From positions 1-64,000 of the forward strand of contig OZ253666.1 in assembly GCA_965263305.1 (NCBI GenBank): a DNA stretch of 64,000 bases, in the 5' to 3' direction. The notes under the pieces are model-generated. The model ran no database searches. It was not told the origin of the DNA and saw only the letters and a program-made list of their open reading frames with translations. This stretch comes from MED-G105 sp965263305. GTDB lineage: Bacteria; Pseudomonadota; Alphaproteobacteria; Caulobacterales; Parvularculaceae. A program made the translations under genes and the position numbers. Shown piece by piece: positions 16,674 to 25,680 of this stretch (position 1 is its first letter; each line of letters opens with the position of its first letter).

Positions 16674-17498
16674 TTACCGCTCGCGGATCGGGGGCAATAG
16701 CTCAATCTCTCGCTCTAAGGCACGTAGCCGGGCGGTGTCAGCCGGGTGTGTTGAAAGCACTTCCGGCAATCGGTCAGCGCTGGCGGAGGCCATTTTCAAC
16801 CAAAACTGCACCGCCTCATCCGGACTATATCCCGCCCGGTTCATATACCGCAGGCCAAATTTATCGGCTTCCAATTCATGCTTTCGCGAAAAGGGCAGAT
16901 GATCCGCGCCATTAACACCAAGACCAAGAACCGCCTTAATCTCAGCGCTATCCGCCTCACAGTCCCTCAACACCTGGGCGATTGTCGATCCGGGTTTGGC
17001 AAGGGTCGTTTGACTAAATCGTTCGCCGGCATGGTTGTAGCGCACATGGGCGTATCCATGACCCAACAGGGCGGCGATCTGATCGTCGCTATCGACCAAA
17101 TCGAGAATGCCGGAATAGACGCCGATTTTTCGGCCGGGCAAGGCAAAGGCGTTTAACTGATCGGATTGAAAAACCTTAACATCCCATCTGGCCGGGTCTT
17201 CCCCGCCAGCGGTGATGATTTTTTCCGCCACGCGCTGAACGCGATTGATGTCGCTCTGGTTCCGAGAGGCTGTTTCATGGCGCTTTACATCGTTCCAAGC
17301 CACTTGCGCCAATTGCGCCATCTGATCCGACGAGACAAAGAGAAGTTCCGAAGGGCCTAGGTCTTCATTATACGCACAGCCCGACGCCATGGCCGCAATG
17401 CCACAGCCACTGATGCCGCGAACAATATCCCGGCGGGATAGATCGGCGGCGCCGTCTTCATCTCGCGCGCCCTGCGGGTGTTCGTGACCGGCGCCCAT
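16674..17498 (-). CDS. M48-family metallopeptidase-like lipoprotein with an altered HEXXH motif
   Basis: 274 residues from the ATG at 17498, which has AGGAGG 6 bases upstream. The N-terminus carries SRRDIVRGISG and ends in MASGC, a twin-arginine-like signal with a lipobox, so the product is probably exported folded and lipid-anchored. The body matches M48 peptidases (FALPGRKIGVYSGILDLVDS; LEADKFGLRYM with the third zinc ligand; STHPADTARLRALE). The active-site helix reads ALLGHGYAHVRYNHAGERF: the catalytic Glu of HEXXH is replaced by Gly (GGA at 17055-17057), while both His remain. As written it should bind zinc but not cleave peptides. A single A-to-G error could also explain it. Confidence 0.82.
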   Translation of the reverse strand: MGAGHEHPQGARDEDGAADLSRRDIVRGISGCGIAAMASGCAYNEDLGPSELLFVSSDQMAQLAQVAWNDVKRHETASRNQSDINRVQRVAEKIITAGGEDPARWDVKVFQSDQLNAFALPGRKIGVYSGILDLVDSDDQIAALLGHGYAHVRYNHAGERFSQTTLAKPGSTIAQVLRDCEADSAEIKAVLGLGVNGADHLPFSRKHELEADKFGLRYMNRAGYSPDEAVQFWLKMASASADRLPEVLSTHPADTARLRALEREIELLPPIRER

Positions 17499-17836
17499 GG
17501 CCCGCCTCCTACTCATCATTGGTAAAGCCATGTTAACCGAGAATACAACCGATTGTAAGAACGGTCTCACTGCAAGAATGGTTACAAGAGCATTCGCGTT
17601 TCTTTGCAACCTGGCGCGCCGACACTTGCATGATAGTGTAAACGAACTATGCGCTCGGCGATGAATGGCCCGCTAGAACAAAATTGCGTCCATACGAGAT
17701 CCTGCTCAATCCACCTGATATTTAGAACCGCCGACAAGGCATAACGGCGAGGATCCGTATACACCGCTTATAATAGGCCGCCGAGCTTCCCTCCAGAACA
17801 CTATTGATTCGAGGAAAGGGTAACGGCGGGCGCCGC
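17499..17836. other. Intergenic region, nothing recognised
   Basis: 338 bases between the HNH nuclease stop and the M48-like start, both on the minus strand. No RNA gene, strong hairpin or credible reading frame is visible. It must contain the promoter and ribosome site of the M48-like gene; the latter is AGGAGG next to the start. Confidence 0.4.
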
Positions 17837-18403
17837 TTAAGGCTCCAACTCGCTATCCCAATAAAGAAAGTCGTGCCAACTTTCGTGGAGATAGTTCGGC
17901 GGAAAACTGCGGCCGCGTTCGTTCAATTCAAACATGGTTGGCCGAACAGGGGTCCGCGCCGGCGCCATCCGCGCGTCACGAGGCATCCGCCCGCCCTTGC
18001 GTAGGTTACAGGGGCTGCATGCCGTGACGATATTCTCCCAAGTCGTACGACCACCGCGGGAGCGCGGGATGACATGGTCAAATGTCAGAAGATCCCGATC
18101 TGTATTCCCACAATATTGACAGGTGAAGCTGTCGCGTAAAAAGACGTTGAATCGTGTGAACGCCGGCGCGCGGGCGTGATTGACAAATGTCTTTAGGGAA
18201 ACGACCGACGGCAACCGCATTTCGAATGACGGACTGCGGACGACGCGTTCATATTCGGCGACAACCTCCACCCGATCAAGAAAGACCGCTTTGAGGGCGT
18301 CCTGCCAACACCAGAGCGATAACGGGAAATAACTCAGAGGTCGGAAGTCTGCATTCAAAACGAGAGCGGGACAGCCTTCCGGTGAATGCTGCGCTATATG
18401 CAT
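17837..18403 (-). CDS. HNH endonuclease family protein
   Basis: 188 residues from the ATG at 18403, with GGGAGGA upstream. An N-terminal region (LVLNADFRPLSYFPLSLWCW) precedes the HNH motif: FTCQYCG, LLTFDHVIPRSRGGRTTWEN, and VTACSPCNLRKGG, giving two CxxC zinc knuckles around the His-Asn-His core. The layout is that of the stand-alone chromosomal HNH proteins widely conserved in Alphaproteobacteria, not of homing or phage enzymes. The biological role is not established. Confidence 0.88.
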   Translation of the reverse strand: MHIAQHSPEGCPALVLNADFRPLSYFPLSLWCWQDALKAVFLDRVEVVAEYERVVRSPSFEMRLPSVVSLKTFVNHARAPAFTRFNVFLRDSFTCQYCGNTDRDLLTFDHVIPRSRGGRTTWENIVTACSPCNLRKGGRMPRDARMAPARTPVRPTMFELNERGRSFPPNYLHESWHDFLYWDSELEP

Positions 18404-18656
18404 GGCGCTTCCTCCCAATTCGGCATGGCGACGTTAGAAGTCACCATCAGGGAACAAGCAAAAACGGGCGGGTTATATGTGTAAAACAGCCAAGTGAACG
18501 CGCCATCTCCTCATCGTCGGAACTCTTTCCGCGAGAGACCAGGGGCGGTCAAGCGATCCTGTCTCTTTCGGAAACTCGATCAGCTGTGATCATACATAGC
18601 TGATTCCCCATGACAAACTTTTGACAGTTTAGAAGATAATCGTTGATTTTCTGCCA
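18404..18656. other. Intergenic region upstream of the HNH gene
   Basis: 253 bases between two minus-strand genes. It lies downstream of the AlkA-like gene and upstream of the HNH gene. The half near 18560-18656 is AT-rich, but no clear terminator or promoter consensus is seen. Confidence 0.35.
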
Positions 18657-19304
18657 TTAAATTGGCTCTCGCCCTTTGAGATGGGCGTAGTATGTCCACA
18701 AAATGTGCGCGGCGAGCCCCCGATAGGGCGCCCATTCGATGGCCCCCTCATCCAGCTCGACCTGGCTTAATTCCTTGTTTGCCGCGGCGTTGAAAGCCGC
18801 TTTCAACGCCACATCGCGCGCCGGCCAGATATCACACCGCCCTTCACAAAACAGAAGGTAAATGGCCGATGTCCAAGGACCGACGCCTTTTATCGATTGG
18901 AGCATGGCGTCCGCCCCCGCATCATCGAGGGATGAAATCGCGTCAAAGGAGAAATCGCCGTCCAAAATTCGCCCGGCGAGCCCGATAACATATCGCGCTT
19001 TTGGCGTTGAAATGCCGAACCCTCTTAGCCCATCGACATCAAGGGCGCAGACGGCATGAATATCCTCAACATCGACGCCTGCCGTCGTGCGCCCCCAAAT
19101 GGCCTGGGCGCTCGCGACCGAAACTTGTTGCTCGACGATGATGCGGAACAGCCCGGCAAAGCCACCGTCCCGACGGCGAATATGGGGATTGCCGATCGCG
19201 GACAACGCTGTTTTCAGCGCCTTTTCTCGGCGGGCAAGAGAGCGACAAGGCTTTTCAACATCACCGAAGGGATCAAGGCGATCAGTATGCCCTATAATGT
19301 TCAG
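18657..19304 (-). CDS. DNA-3-methyladenine glycosylase II (AlkA-like), probable CTG start
   Basis: A base-excision repair glycosylase that removes alkylated purines. The core has the HhH-GPD layout: GFAGLFRIIVEQQVSVASAQ, GFGISTPKARYV, the hairpin LQSIKGVGPWTSAIYLLF, and the catalytic Asp in WPARDVALKAAF. A TTG at 19205 gives 182 residues, but family-like sequence continues upstream (LARREKALKTALSAIG), with no ATG or GTG. A CTG at 19302-19304 overlaps the gshA stop as CTGA and has GGAG in the gshA end, giving 215 residues, close to the family length. I prefer that start and infer translational coupling to gshA. Confidence 0.8.
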   Translation of the reverse strand: MNIIGHTDRLDPFGDVEKPCRSLARREKALKTALSAIGNPHIRRRDGGFAGLFRIIVEQQVSVASAQAIWGRTTAGVDVEDIHAVCALDVDGLRGFGISTPKARYVIGLAGRILDGDFSFDAISSLDDAGADAMLQSIKGVGPWTSAIYLLFCEGRCDIWPARDVALKAAFNAAANKELSQVELDEGAIEWAPYRGLAAHILWTYYAHLKGREPI

Positions 19305-20665
19305 AAGGAATGCTCCTCAAGGAGTTTACGAGCATCGCCTTGTTGCTCAATCAAGAAACGGTGAGCCATATAATCACCAACGGTAACGCCGCTTTGCGCA
19401 ATCGCTTCTAGGGGCTCAAGAAAATGGGTTTCATCCTTTTCCTGGCTGCCGGGTTGTCCCCGCCGCGCTAACCCTTCACGGGATATGGCGAGCAAATCGC
19501 GCGCAATCTCCGCAATGGTCCGTCCCCCAATCACTGCTTTCATCCCTAAACGGGCCGCATCAATACGGGCGCGCTCGCGCGTTTCTTTGTCCCAATGCTT
19601 CACCAAATCCCAGGCAGCCTCTAGCGAGGCGTCATCATATAGGATCCCGACCCAAAACGCCGGCAGTGCGCAAATACGCCCCCAAGGCCCAGAGTCAGCG
19701 CCACGCATTTCTAGAAAACGTTTCAGGCGCACTTCGGGAAAAGCCGTCGACAAATGGTCTTCCCAATCGTCAATCGTGGGCGTCTCCCCCGGCAGGGCCG
19801 ACAATTCGCCCTTTAAAAAGTCGCGGAAGGAAAGACCAGCGACATCGAGATATCCCCCATCACGACGCAGGAAATACATCGGCACGTCGAGCATATATTC
19901 CGTATACCGTTCGTATCCAAAATCTTCATCAAAGACAAAATCGAGAAGCCCCGTACGATCAGGGTCGGTATCGGTCCAAATTTGCGCGCGCCAGGAGGCC
20001 CATCCGGTCGCCTTTCCTTCCTTAATGGACGAAGCCGCAAAGAGCGCCGTTGCGATCGGCTGCAATGCGAGAGAGGTGCGGAATTTCCGAGCCATATCGC
20101 GCTCGTCCGCAAAATCTAAATTGACCTGCACGGTGCAGGTGCGGTGCATCATATCGAGCCCTTGGGTCCCCACCTTGGGCATGTAAGCCCGCATGATGTT
20201 GTAACGGTCTTTCGGCATATGCGGCATCTCTTCACGGGTCCAGATGGGGGCAAAACCCATCCCCAAAAAGCTAATCCCCATCGGGTCCGCGATCGCCTTT
20301 ACGGCGTCCAGGTGTTCGTGAACCTCTGTGCACGTTTGATTGACATTCTTAAGGGGCGCGCCTGACAACTCAACCTGGCCGCCTGGCTCTAGCGAAACAG
20401 AAGCGCCATCCCCTTTCAGGCCAATCGGCAACCCTTGCTCTGCAATGATCGACCAGCCTGTGCGTTGTGCTAACGCCTCCAACACGGCGCGAATGCCTTT
20501 TTCCCCTTCATAGGGAACGGGCTTTAGGGTGTCGCGACAATAGATAAATTTTTCATGCTCGGTGCCGATCCGCCAATCGCTTTTCGGCTTCTCACCAGCG
20601 ACGAGGAATGCGGTCAGGTCATCTTTAGAAGAAACGCGTGGGGCGTCTTGAACGAGGGGGGGCAA
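19301..20665 (-). CDS. gshA: Glutamate-cysteine ligase, plant/alphaproteobacterial type
   Basis: The first enzyme of glutathione synthesis: ATP-dependent joining of L-glutamate through its gamma-carboxyl to L-cysteine, in the cytosol. The 454 residues have WRIGTEHEKFIY near the N-terminus, SVSLEPGGQVELSGAP as the substrate site, and TCTVQVNLDFADERDMARKF. These are marks of the GshA class shared by plants and Alphaproteobacteria and distinct from E. coli GshA. The stop codon overlaps the probable CTG start of the AlkA-like gene. Confidence 0.95.
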   Translation of the reverse strand: MPPLVQDAPRVSSKDDLTAFLVAGEKPKSDWRIGTEHEKFIYCRDTLKPVPYEGEKGIRAVLEALAQRTGWSIIAEQGLPIGLKGDGASVSLEPGGQVELSGAPLKNVNQTCTEVHEHLDAVKAIADPMGISFLGMGFAPIWTREEMPHMPKDRYNIMRAYMPKVGTQGLDMMHRTCTVQVNLDFADERDMARKFRTSLALQPIATALFAASSIKEGKATGWASWRAQIWTDTDPDRTGLLDFVFDEDFGYERYTEYMLDVPMYFLRRDGGYLDVAGLSFRDFLKGELSALPGETPTIDDWEDHLSTAFPEVRLKRFLEMRGADSGPWGRICALPAFWVGILYDDASLEAAWDLVKHWDKETRERARIDAARLGMKAVIGGRTIAEIARDLLAISREGLARRGQPGSQEKDETHFLEPLEAIAQSGVTVGDYMAHRFLIEQQGDARKLLEEHSF

Positions 20666-20803
20666 TTTTTTCTCCTATCGCGCATCATCGACATCCTCCT
20701 TGGCGGCCAGCAACCGTATCGATGATATCGGCTACCGATTCACGGGGGGTTCGCCAACGCTCTATCCGTCTCGTCGGCGTAGGCCAAGCCCTTTATCCTC
20801 ACA

Positions 20804-20839
20804 GGCCCGATAGGTGGCCCGATAGGTGGTTCGATCGGT
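20804..20839. repeat. Short 12-bp tandem repeat between rsmE and gshA
   Basis: Two perfect copies of GGCCCGATAGGT (20804-20815, 20816-20827) are followed by a degenerate third (GGTTCGATCGGT). It lies in the 227-base spacer upstream of gshA. Its function, if any, is unknown; it could be a regulator-binding array or simple slippage. Confidence 0.6.
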
Positions 20840-20892
20840 GAGATGAACACCGCCCCGGATGCGGCGGCCCGTTCGTTGTATCGTCGACGGTT

Positions 20893-21669
20893 TCACCCGC
20901 GCCAGTCGCCTAAGGAGGCCTGCCACAGGGTCAACGCCGCAATCGCGGCTGTATCGGCTCGCAAAATGCGGGGGCCGAGGGAGACCGGGCGCACAAACGC
21001 TAACCCTCGAAGGGCCGCGCGCTCATCCGGCGTAAACCCACCCTCCGGTCCGATGAGGACACCGCCGGTGTTTTGGCCATTCGCAGTATCGGGCTGCCGC
21101 TCCCTACCCGCAAGAATCGGCGCCGCGCGACCGGTATCGCCGCCCCACGGGGCTTCTGGGTCATCGCCAGCTTCGTCACAAAAAATAAGGGCGTCCGACG
21201 GCGACCATTCGGACAACGCCGTCATTAACTTCACCGGTTCCGCAACCGTCGGCGCGTTCAGCCGCCCGCTCTGCTCGGCGGCCTCGATGGCAATCGCCTG
21301 CAAACGGTCAACTTTCAATCGATCGCTGTTCGTCCTGGCGGTCAGAACGGGCATAAAACGCGCAACGCCAAGCTCCGTTCCTTTCTCGATAATATATTCC
21401 GTTGGCGTTCTTTTGATGGGGGCGAAAAGAAGGGAGACCTCTGGTTCTTGTTTCGGCGCGCGGGTTTGTTCGTCGAGGATCGCCATCCCCGCTTTTTTAC
21501 CAATCTGCGATAGCTGAGCGGCATACTCCCCATCGCGCTCATTAAAGAGACGTAACGCCGCCCCCTCCTCCCGCCGGAGCACGTTACGGAGATAATGCAC
21601 CTGCGCCGCCTCCAACGGTATTTCAGCGCCTGGCGATAAAGGCGTGGTCACGTAAAGCCTGGGAATCAC
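20893..21669 (-). CDS. rsmE: 16S rRNA (uracil-1498-N3)-methyltransferase
   Basis: A SPOUT-superfamily enzyme that methylates N3 of U1498 in 16S rRNA. The 258 residues show an N-terminal PUA-like part (HYLRNVLRREEGAALRLF) and the trefoil-knot AdoMet site GVLIGPEGGFTPDE followed by SLGPRILRADTAAIAAL. The segment PIKRTPTEYIIEKGTELGV is also diagnostic. The region around residues 180-205 is a little longer than usual (an insert rich in Gly, Asp, Arg). The ATG overlaps the stop of the DUF917 gene by 4 bases, so it is translated from the hydantoinase-type operon. Confidence 0.94.
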   Translation of the reverse strand: MIPRLYVTTPLSPGAEIPLEAAQVHYLRNVLRREEGAALRLFNERDGEYAAQLSQIGKKAGMAILDEQTRAPKQEPEVSLLFAPIKRTPTEYIIEKGTELGVARFMPVLTARTNSDRLKVDRLQAIAIEAAEQSGRLNAPTVAEPVKLMTALSEWSPSDALIFCDEAGDDPEAPWGGDTGRAAPILAGRERQPDTANGQNTGGVLIGPEGGFTPDERAALRGLAFVRPVSLGPRILRADTAAIAALTLWQASLGDWRG

Positions 21670-22790
21670 GGGGCGCTGATCTCTTCAATAGGCGTATACG
21701 GCATATCGAAGCCGAAATTGCGCGGCGCCACCACCTCCAACGCCCGGGGGGTTCGCATCAGCGCCGGCGCGCCAACCCCCAATACCGTCACGCGTTGCCC
21801 ATATCTTAGGGTTTCCGCCGTGATCGCGCGCCCGGTTTCATGGTCAAGAAGGCTAATCAAATCAGGCGTCATCGCGGCGGGACGTCGGTCCTTCCCTTTC
21901 TCGCTCATGGCGAGGAGATATTCATTCTTGATGGAGATCACCATGTGATGGTCCGGATCATCAAAAGACGTCAATCGCGCTTCGCCGACATCATAACCGC
22001 CAACGACGCGGCGGGCCATATCGACAACTTTTCCAGTGAAGAGTGTTCGCACGGCCCCATAATGGGTTGGCGCCAATAATACCGCGAGCGCCTCAGTAAA
22101 AGCTTCAATATGGTTCCCATGGGCCTCTAACAAGGCGCCAATATCGCGGCAAAGAGAAATCGTATTGGGAATTGAGACGCGCCGCGCGGTCATTCCATCC
22201 ATGACATGTTCAGCGCTGACACAACCGCCGCCACCCGCGACAATTCCGAAATGGCGCACGAGCTTTTCAGCCGTCGCAGAATCCCGAGCATGTTCAATGA
22301 GCACGCGGTCGCCCAGTTCCGCCGCCATAACGAGGGGCGTCGCCGAGACACCGTAAATAGAGAACGACTCCATCTGCAATTCAGGGAATGCGCGCCCCAT
22401 ACCATCCGCATCAAGAACAGGCAGATCACGAGGCGCCGCAGCACAGAAAGGCATCAAGGCGTTCACGCCGCCCGCTTCAAATGAAATCAACGCATCGGCT
22501 TTTCGCCCTAAATGGGTCTCAAGGAGGTCAAGGGCCCATCCTGCCTCCTCTCCGTTAGAGGGTTTTTCTTGCATGATGGTTGGCGCGCCCGACGAGCCGA
22601 TGGCGACGACAAGGGCGTCGTCCGCCAATTGATCAAGAGGCATCACACTCACCGGCCCGAAGGCGTCAAGCGCCGTCTCGGCCATAATCTCCCCAAGGAG
22701 CGTATCGCCGCCGCCGCCCGTCGCGAGAAACGCCCCGCCGAGCGCGATGAGCCCGACATCTGATGCGGTGACCTGTGTCAACGCGCTCAT
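21666..22790 (-). CDS. DUF917-family protein (S-methyl thiohydantoin desulfurase-type)
   Basis: 374 residues. The N-terminal LGGAFLATGGGGDTLLGEIM and the pattern VVAIGSSGAPTIMQEKPSNG are typical of DUF917, which recent family naming links to S-methyl thiohydantoin desulfurase. Next come FEAGGVNALMPFCAAA and DADGMGRAFPELQMESFSIY. Members are usually encoded with hydantoinase A-type proteins and nucleobase-type permeases, as here. It overlaps the hydantoinase gene upstream and rsmE downstream by 4 bases each. The exact substrate is not known. Confidence 0.85.
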   Translation of the reverse strand: MSALTQVTASDVGLIALGGAFLATGGGGDTLLGEIMAETALDAFGPVSVMPLDQLADDALVVAIGSSGAPTIMQEKPSNGEEAGWALDLLETHLGRKADALISFEAGGVNALMPFCAAAPRDLPVLDADGMGRAFPELQMESFSIYGVSATPLVMAAELGDRVLIEHARDSATAEKLVRHFGIVAGGGGCVSAEHVMDGMTARRVSIPNTISLCRDIGALLEAHGNHIEAFTEALAVLLAPTHYGAVRTLFTGKVVDMARRVVGGYDVGEARLTSFDDPDHHMVISIKNEYLLAMSEKGKDRRPAAMTPDLISLLDHETGRAITAETLRYGQRVTVLGVGAPALMRTPRALEVVAPRNFGFDMPYTPIEEISAP

Positions 22791-24358
22791 CTTACGCCCC
22801 CTTGGCGCGAAAGATCGACATCCCCAATCGCTTTAACGCGCAGCACGGCGCCAGGTTCATCCATGTAGCTCATCGGTTGTTCATCAACTTCTGCAATTTC
22901 CACGGTGTCGCTCGCGGCGCCCGCTTCTACGGCTTTGCGCTTAGCCTCGGCGGTCGCCTCTGCCAGGGCCTCTTCCCGGGGACGACGACTTTGGGAGTAG
23001 ACCGTTTCCGCCTCCCCGCCAATTTGGGCGAAGGCCGCGCCGATCGCGTTGGCGACGCCGCCATTCTCTGGACGGATGACCTCGCTGACGCCCGGCAAAT
23101 CATCTGGCGCGAGGAACCCACCGCCGCCGACAACGATCAGCGGCATCGCCGCTGCGCTCGTCTTCATTTTATCGATATTTTGCGCGAGGCGATCTTTCAT
23201 CAGCGAAAGACTGTTTGCAATCACCTCCTCAGACAGACCACTTACCCCCTGCCCGTCGCCAATATCCGCGCGCCCCGCCGCGACAGCGATATCGGTTGCG
23301 GTTAGTTCGTTTCCGCCAAAAACCCGCGCCTTTTCACGAAGGGCGCGACCAACCGATTGCGGCCCAACGGCGCCCCCATCTGCCCCCACAATGGAACCAC
23401 CGCCAAGGGCGACCGCCAAAACATCCGGCATTCGAAAATTTGTCAGGACCCCCCCAATGGATACCGCACTGCCCGAGGGGCGCGGAAACCCCTCCACTAA
23501 CATTCCGATATCGGAGGTGGTGCCGCCGATATCGACGACCATAGCGTTTTTCTGACCGCTCAGAAAAGCAGCGCCGCGCATGGAGTTCGTCGGCCCGGAG
23601 GAAAACGTGAAAACCGGAAAATGTTTCGCAAAGGACGCCGCCATCAACGTGCCGTCATTCTGACTAATGAATAATGGGCAGGAAAAGGAAAGGGCCTTGA
23701 ACGCGTCGTCAAAAGCCTTGATGACCTGATCGGCAAGCTCGAGGAGCGCCGCGTTCAACAAGGTCGCGTTTTCTCGCTGATAAACGCCAATCCGCCCTAG
23801 CTCGTGGGAACACGCCACCGGTAACGCCGGCGCGCGTCCGCGCAACATGGACCGGGCGCGACGCTCATGTTCATTGTTCGCTGTTGAGAATAATCCCGTC
23901 AGCGCGACGGCCTCCACCTCCCCCGTTTTGTAGGCGTTTAAGATCTGCTCAATCTCTGCGCCAAGCGCTTTTTCATCAAGCGAGACGATCTCCTCGCCGT
24001 TATATTCATGACCGCCATTGATCATGGCCCTGTTCCCAATCGCGACGGCGCTTAAATCTTCCGGCCACTTCGCGCCAATAGGCAACGCGGCGGAAGATTG
24101 AGCGCCAATCCGCAACGCCGCAACGCGGGCGAGACGGCGACGCTCCACCACCGCGTTGGTGAATTGGGTCGTGCCCAAGGTCATCATTCTGATTTCTCTG
24201 GGCGCGCATCCGGCTTGGGCAAGCACCTCCTTCACGGCGTCGAGAACACCGCTGGCGATATCGGTTGTCGTCAGAGTCTTGGTCGCCGCGACGAGGTTTT
24301 GATCATCAAGAACGACAGCGTCCGTGTGGGTGCCGCCGACGTCTACGCCCAACCGCAT
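22787..24358 (-). CDS. Hydantoinase/oxoprolinase (HyuA-like) protein
   Basis: 523 residues with an actin-like ATPase fold: MRLGVDVGGTHTDAVVLDDQ at the start, TLGTTQFTNAVVERRRL, and MVVDIGGTTSDIGMLVEGFP in the middle. Family members use ATP to open hydantoin or 5-oxoproline rings. It is shorter than typical HyuA (around 700 residues) and lacks the usual C-terminal extension, a form commonly paired with DUF917. It starts 2 bases after the permease stop and overlaps the DUF917 start. Confidence 0.87.
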   Translation of the reverse strand: MRLGVDVGGTHTDAVVLDDQNLVAATKTLTTTDIASGVLDAVKEVLAQAGCAPREIRMMTLGTTQFTNAVVERRRLARVAALRIGAQSSAALPIGAKWPEDLSAVAIGNRAMINGGHEYNGEEIVSLDEKALGAEIEQILNAYKTGEVEAVALTGLFSTANNEHERRARSMLRGRAPALPVACSHELGRIGVYQRENATLLNAALLELADQVIKAFDDAFKALSFSCPLFISQNDGTLMAASFAKHFPVFTFSSGPTNSMRGAAFLSGQKNAMVVDIGGTTSDIGMLVEGFPRPSGSAVSIGGVLTNFRMPDVLAVALGGGSIVGADGGAVGPQSVGRALREKARVFGGNELTATDIAVAAGRADIGDGQGVSGLSEEVIANSLSLMKDRLAQNIDKMKTSAAAMPLIVVGGGGFLAPDDLPGVSEVIRPENGGVANAIGAAFAQIGGEAETVYSQSRRPREEALAEATAEAKRKAVEAGAASDTVEIAEVDEQPMSYMDEPGAVLRVKAIGDVDLSRQGGVR

Positions 24359-24360
24359 TG

Positions 24361-25680
24361 TCAGCGCCCCTCCGTCGTAAGATCAAGATTGGCCGCCGCC
24401 TTGACGCTGCCAGGGTCAGCGCGACCGCGTAATACAGCGTAAACCAACGCACCGACAATCGCCCCATCAAGATTGGAAACCGTCGTCAGGGTGATGACAC
24501 CCTGATAGGTCGCCGCCGCCACCGCAGCCCCGGCCGCCCAAGCGATAAAGGACGGCCAGATGATCCCAGGCGCGCCATCCAGGTCATCAAGATGATACAC
24601 GCCGCGTCGCACAATGAAGAAATCAACAACATAAACACCGAGGACGGAGGAAAAAATCACACTCTGCCAAACGAGGAAATCGATAAAGACCTCGTCAATG
24701 TTCAGGATCGCCAGGACTGTCCCAAAAACGCCCGTCATGACGACAAACCGCCATGCCGGAATTTTGGGGAATATTGAGGTCATCGCAAGGCCGGTCCCGT
24801 AAAGATTGACAGCGTTCGTCGATACACTCGCCATCACTAAAAAGAAAAAAGAGTACGCGCCAAAGCCAAGCGCCAGCAAAATCGCAAGAGGGTCGGTCTC
24901 TTGAAGGAGGATTGCAGCACCAGACGACGCGAAATGCACGACGGGCTCTATGATCGCAAGGGCGATCACGACCGCGATTAATACATCAATAGGCCCGCGG
25001 GCATACCGCGTTAAATCCGGGACGAGCAGCACCCCAACGATAATACCGCCGGCAAGAACCGTTACCGCCTGACCCATGGTCATCCCACCCGCGCCCGCGA
25101 TGGACAACAGACCGGGCGCATTATCGAGGCCGAAACTGCGCGCCACCATAAAGGCTAGGGTTGTCGCCATGACGGGAAACACAAAGAGGGCTAGTTTATC
25201 GAGCGCCTTGAACCCGAAAATCGTCGCCGCCGTCATTAAAACACCACCAGCAATGATGTAGATATAAGATGGCCAATCTAGGCCAAGAGCGCCCTGCCCC
25301 ACACTCTCAGCGGCCTGACCAAAAAAGTAAGCATTGACGCCGAACCAACCAAATTGCGCCACCGCGAACGACAAATTGACAAACCGCGCGCCAACCACCC
25401 CAAAGGCGAAACGCAAGATCATATAGGTCGATAACCGGGACCTCATCCCCACCCAGCCGGTCACCACGGCGAGGCCCGCCACGATTACCCCCGCCAGCAC
25501 AAACGCAATGGCGCTATCTCGATAACCAAGGGCAAGCCCGACCTCAGCCCCGGAGAGGAGCCCCGGCAGCGCCACGCCAATGCCACCTAAGACAAAGCCA
25601 ATTCTAGCCCCGCCATAGGTTGCGCTCTCGGGGACCGGCTTCGTCGCGTAATCTTCTAGAAGAGAATCAATATCCGCCAT
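24361..25680 (-). CDS. NCS1-family nucleobase/hydantoin permease (CodB-like)
   Basis: 439 residues with about 12 hydrophobic helices. The N-terminal ATYGGARIGFVLGGIGVALP and FGWFGVNAYFFGQAAESV resemble the NCS1 cation symporter family (cytosine, allantoin, hydantoin). It is the first gene of the minus-strand operon with the hydantoinase and DUF917 genes, so uptake of a hydantoin-like or thiohydantoin-like compound is the natural inference. The substrate cannot be decided from sequence. Confidence 0.87.
   Translation of the reverse strand: MADIDSLLEDYATKPVPESATYGGARIGFVLGGIGVALPGLLSGAEVGLALGYRDSAIAFVLAGVIVAGLAVVTGWVGMRSRLSTYMILRFAFGVVGARFVNLSFAVAQFGWFGVNAYFFGQAAESVGQGALGLDWPSYIYIIAGGVLMTAATIFGFKALDKLALFVFPVMATTLAFMVARSFGLDNAPGLLSIAGAGGMTMGQAVTVLAGGIIVGVLLVPDLTRYARGPIDVLIAVVIALAIIEPVVHFASSGAAILLQETDPLAILLALGFGAYSFFFLVMASVSTNAVNLYGTGLAMTSIFPKIPAWRFVVMTGVFGTVLAILNIDEVFIDFLVWQSVIFSSVLGVYVVDFFIVRRGVYHLDDLDGAPGIIWPSFIAWAAGAAVAAATYQGVITLTTVSNLDGAIVGALVYAVLRGRADPGSVKAAANLDLTTEGR

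Noticed and set aside
19485..20186. Long plus-strand frame opposite gshA
   Set aside because: Ser/Arg-rich antisense shadow; gshA is clearly the coding strand.
20843..21517. Long plus-strand frame opposite rsmE
   Set aside because: Shadow of rsmE with Arg/Ala/Pro-rich, domain-less translation.
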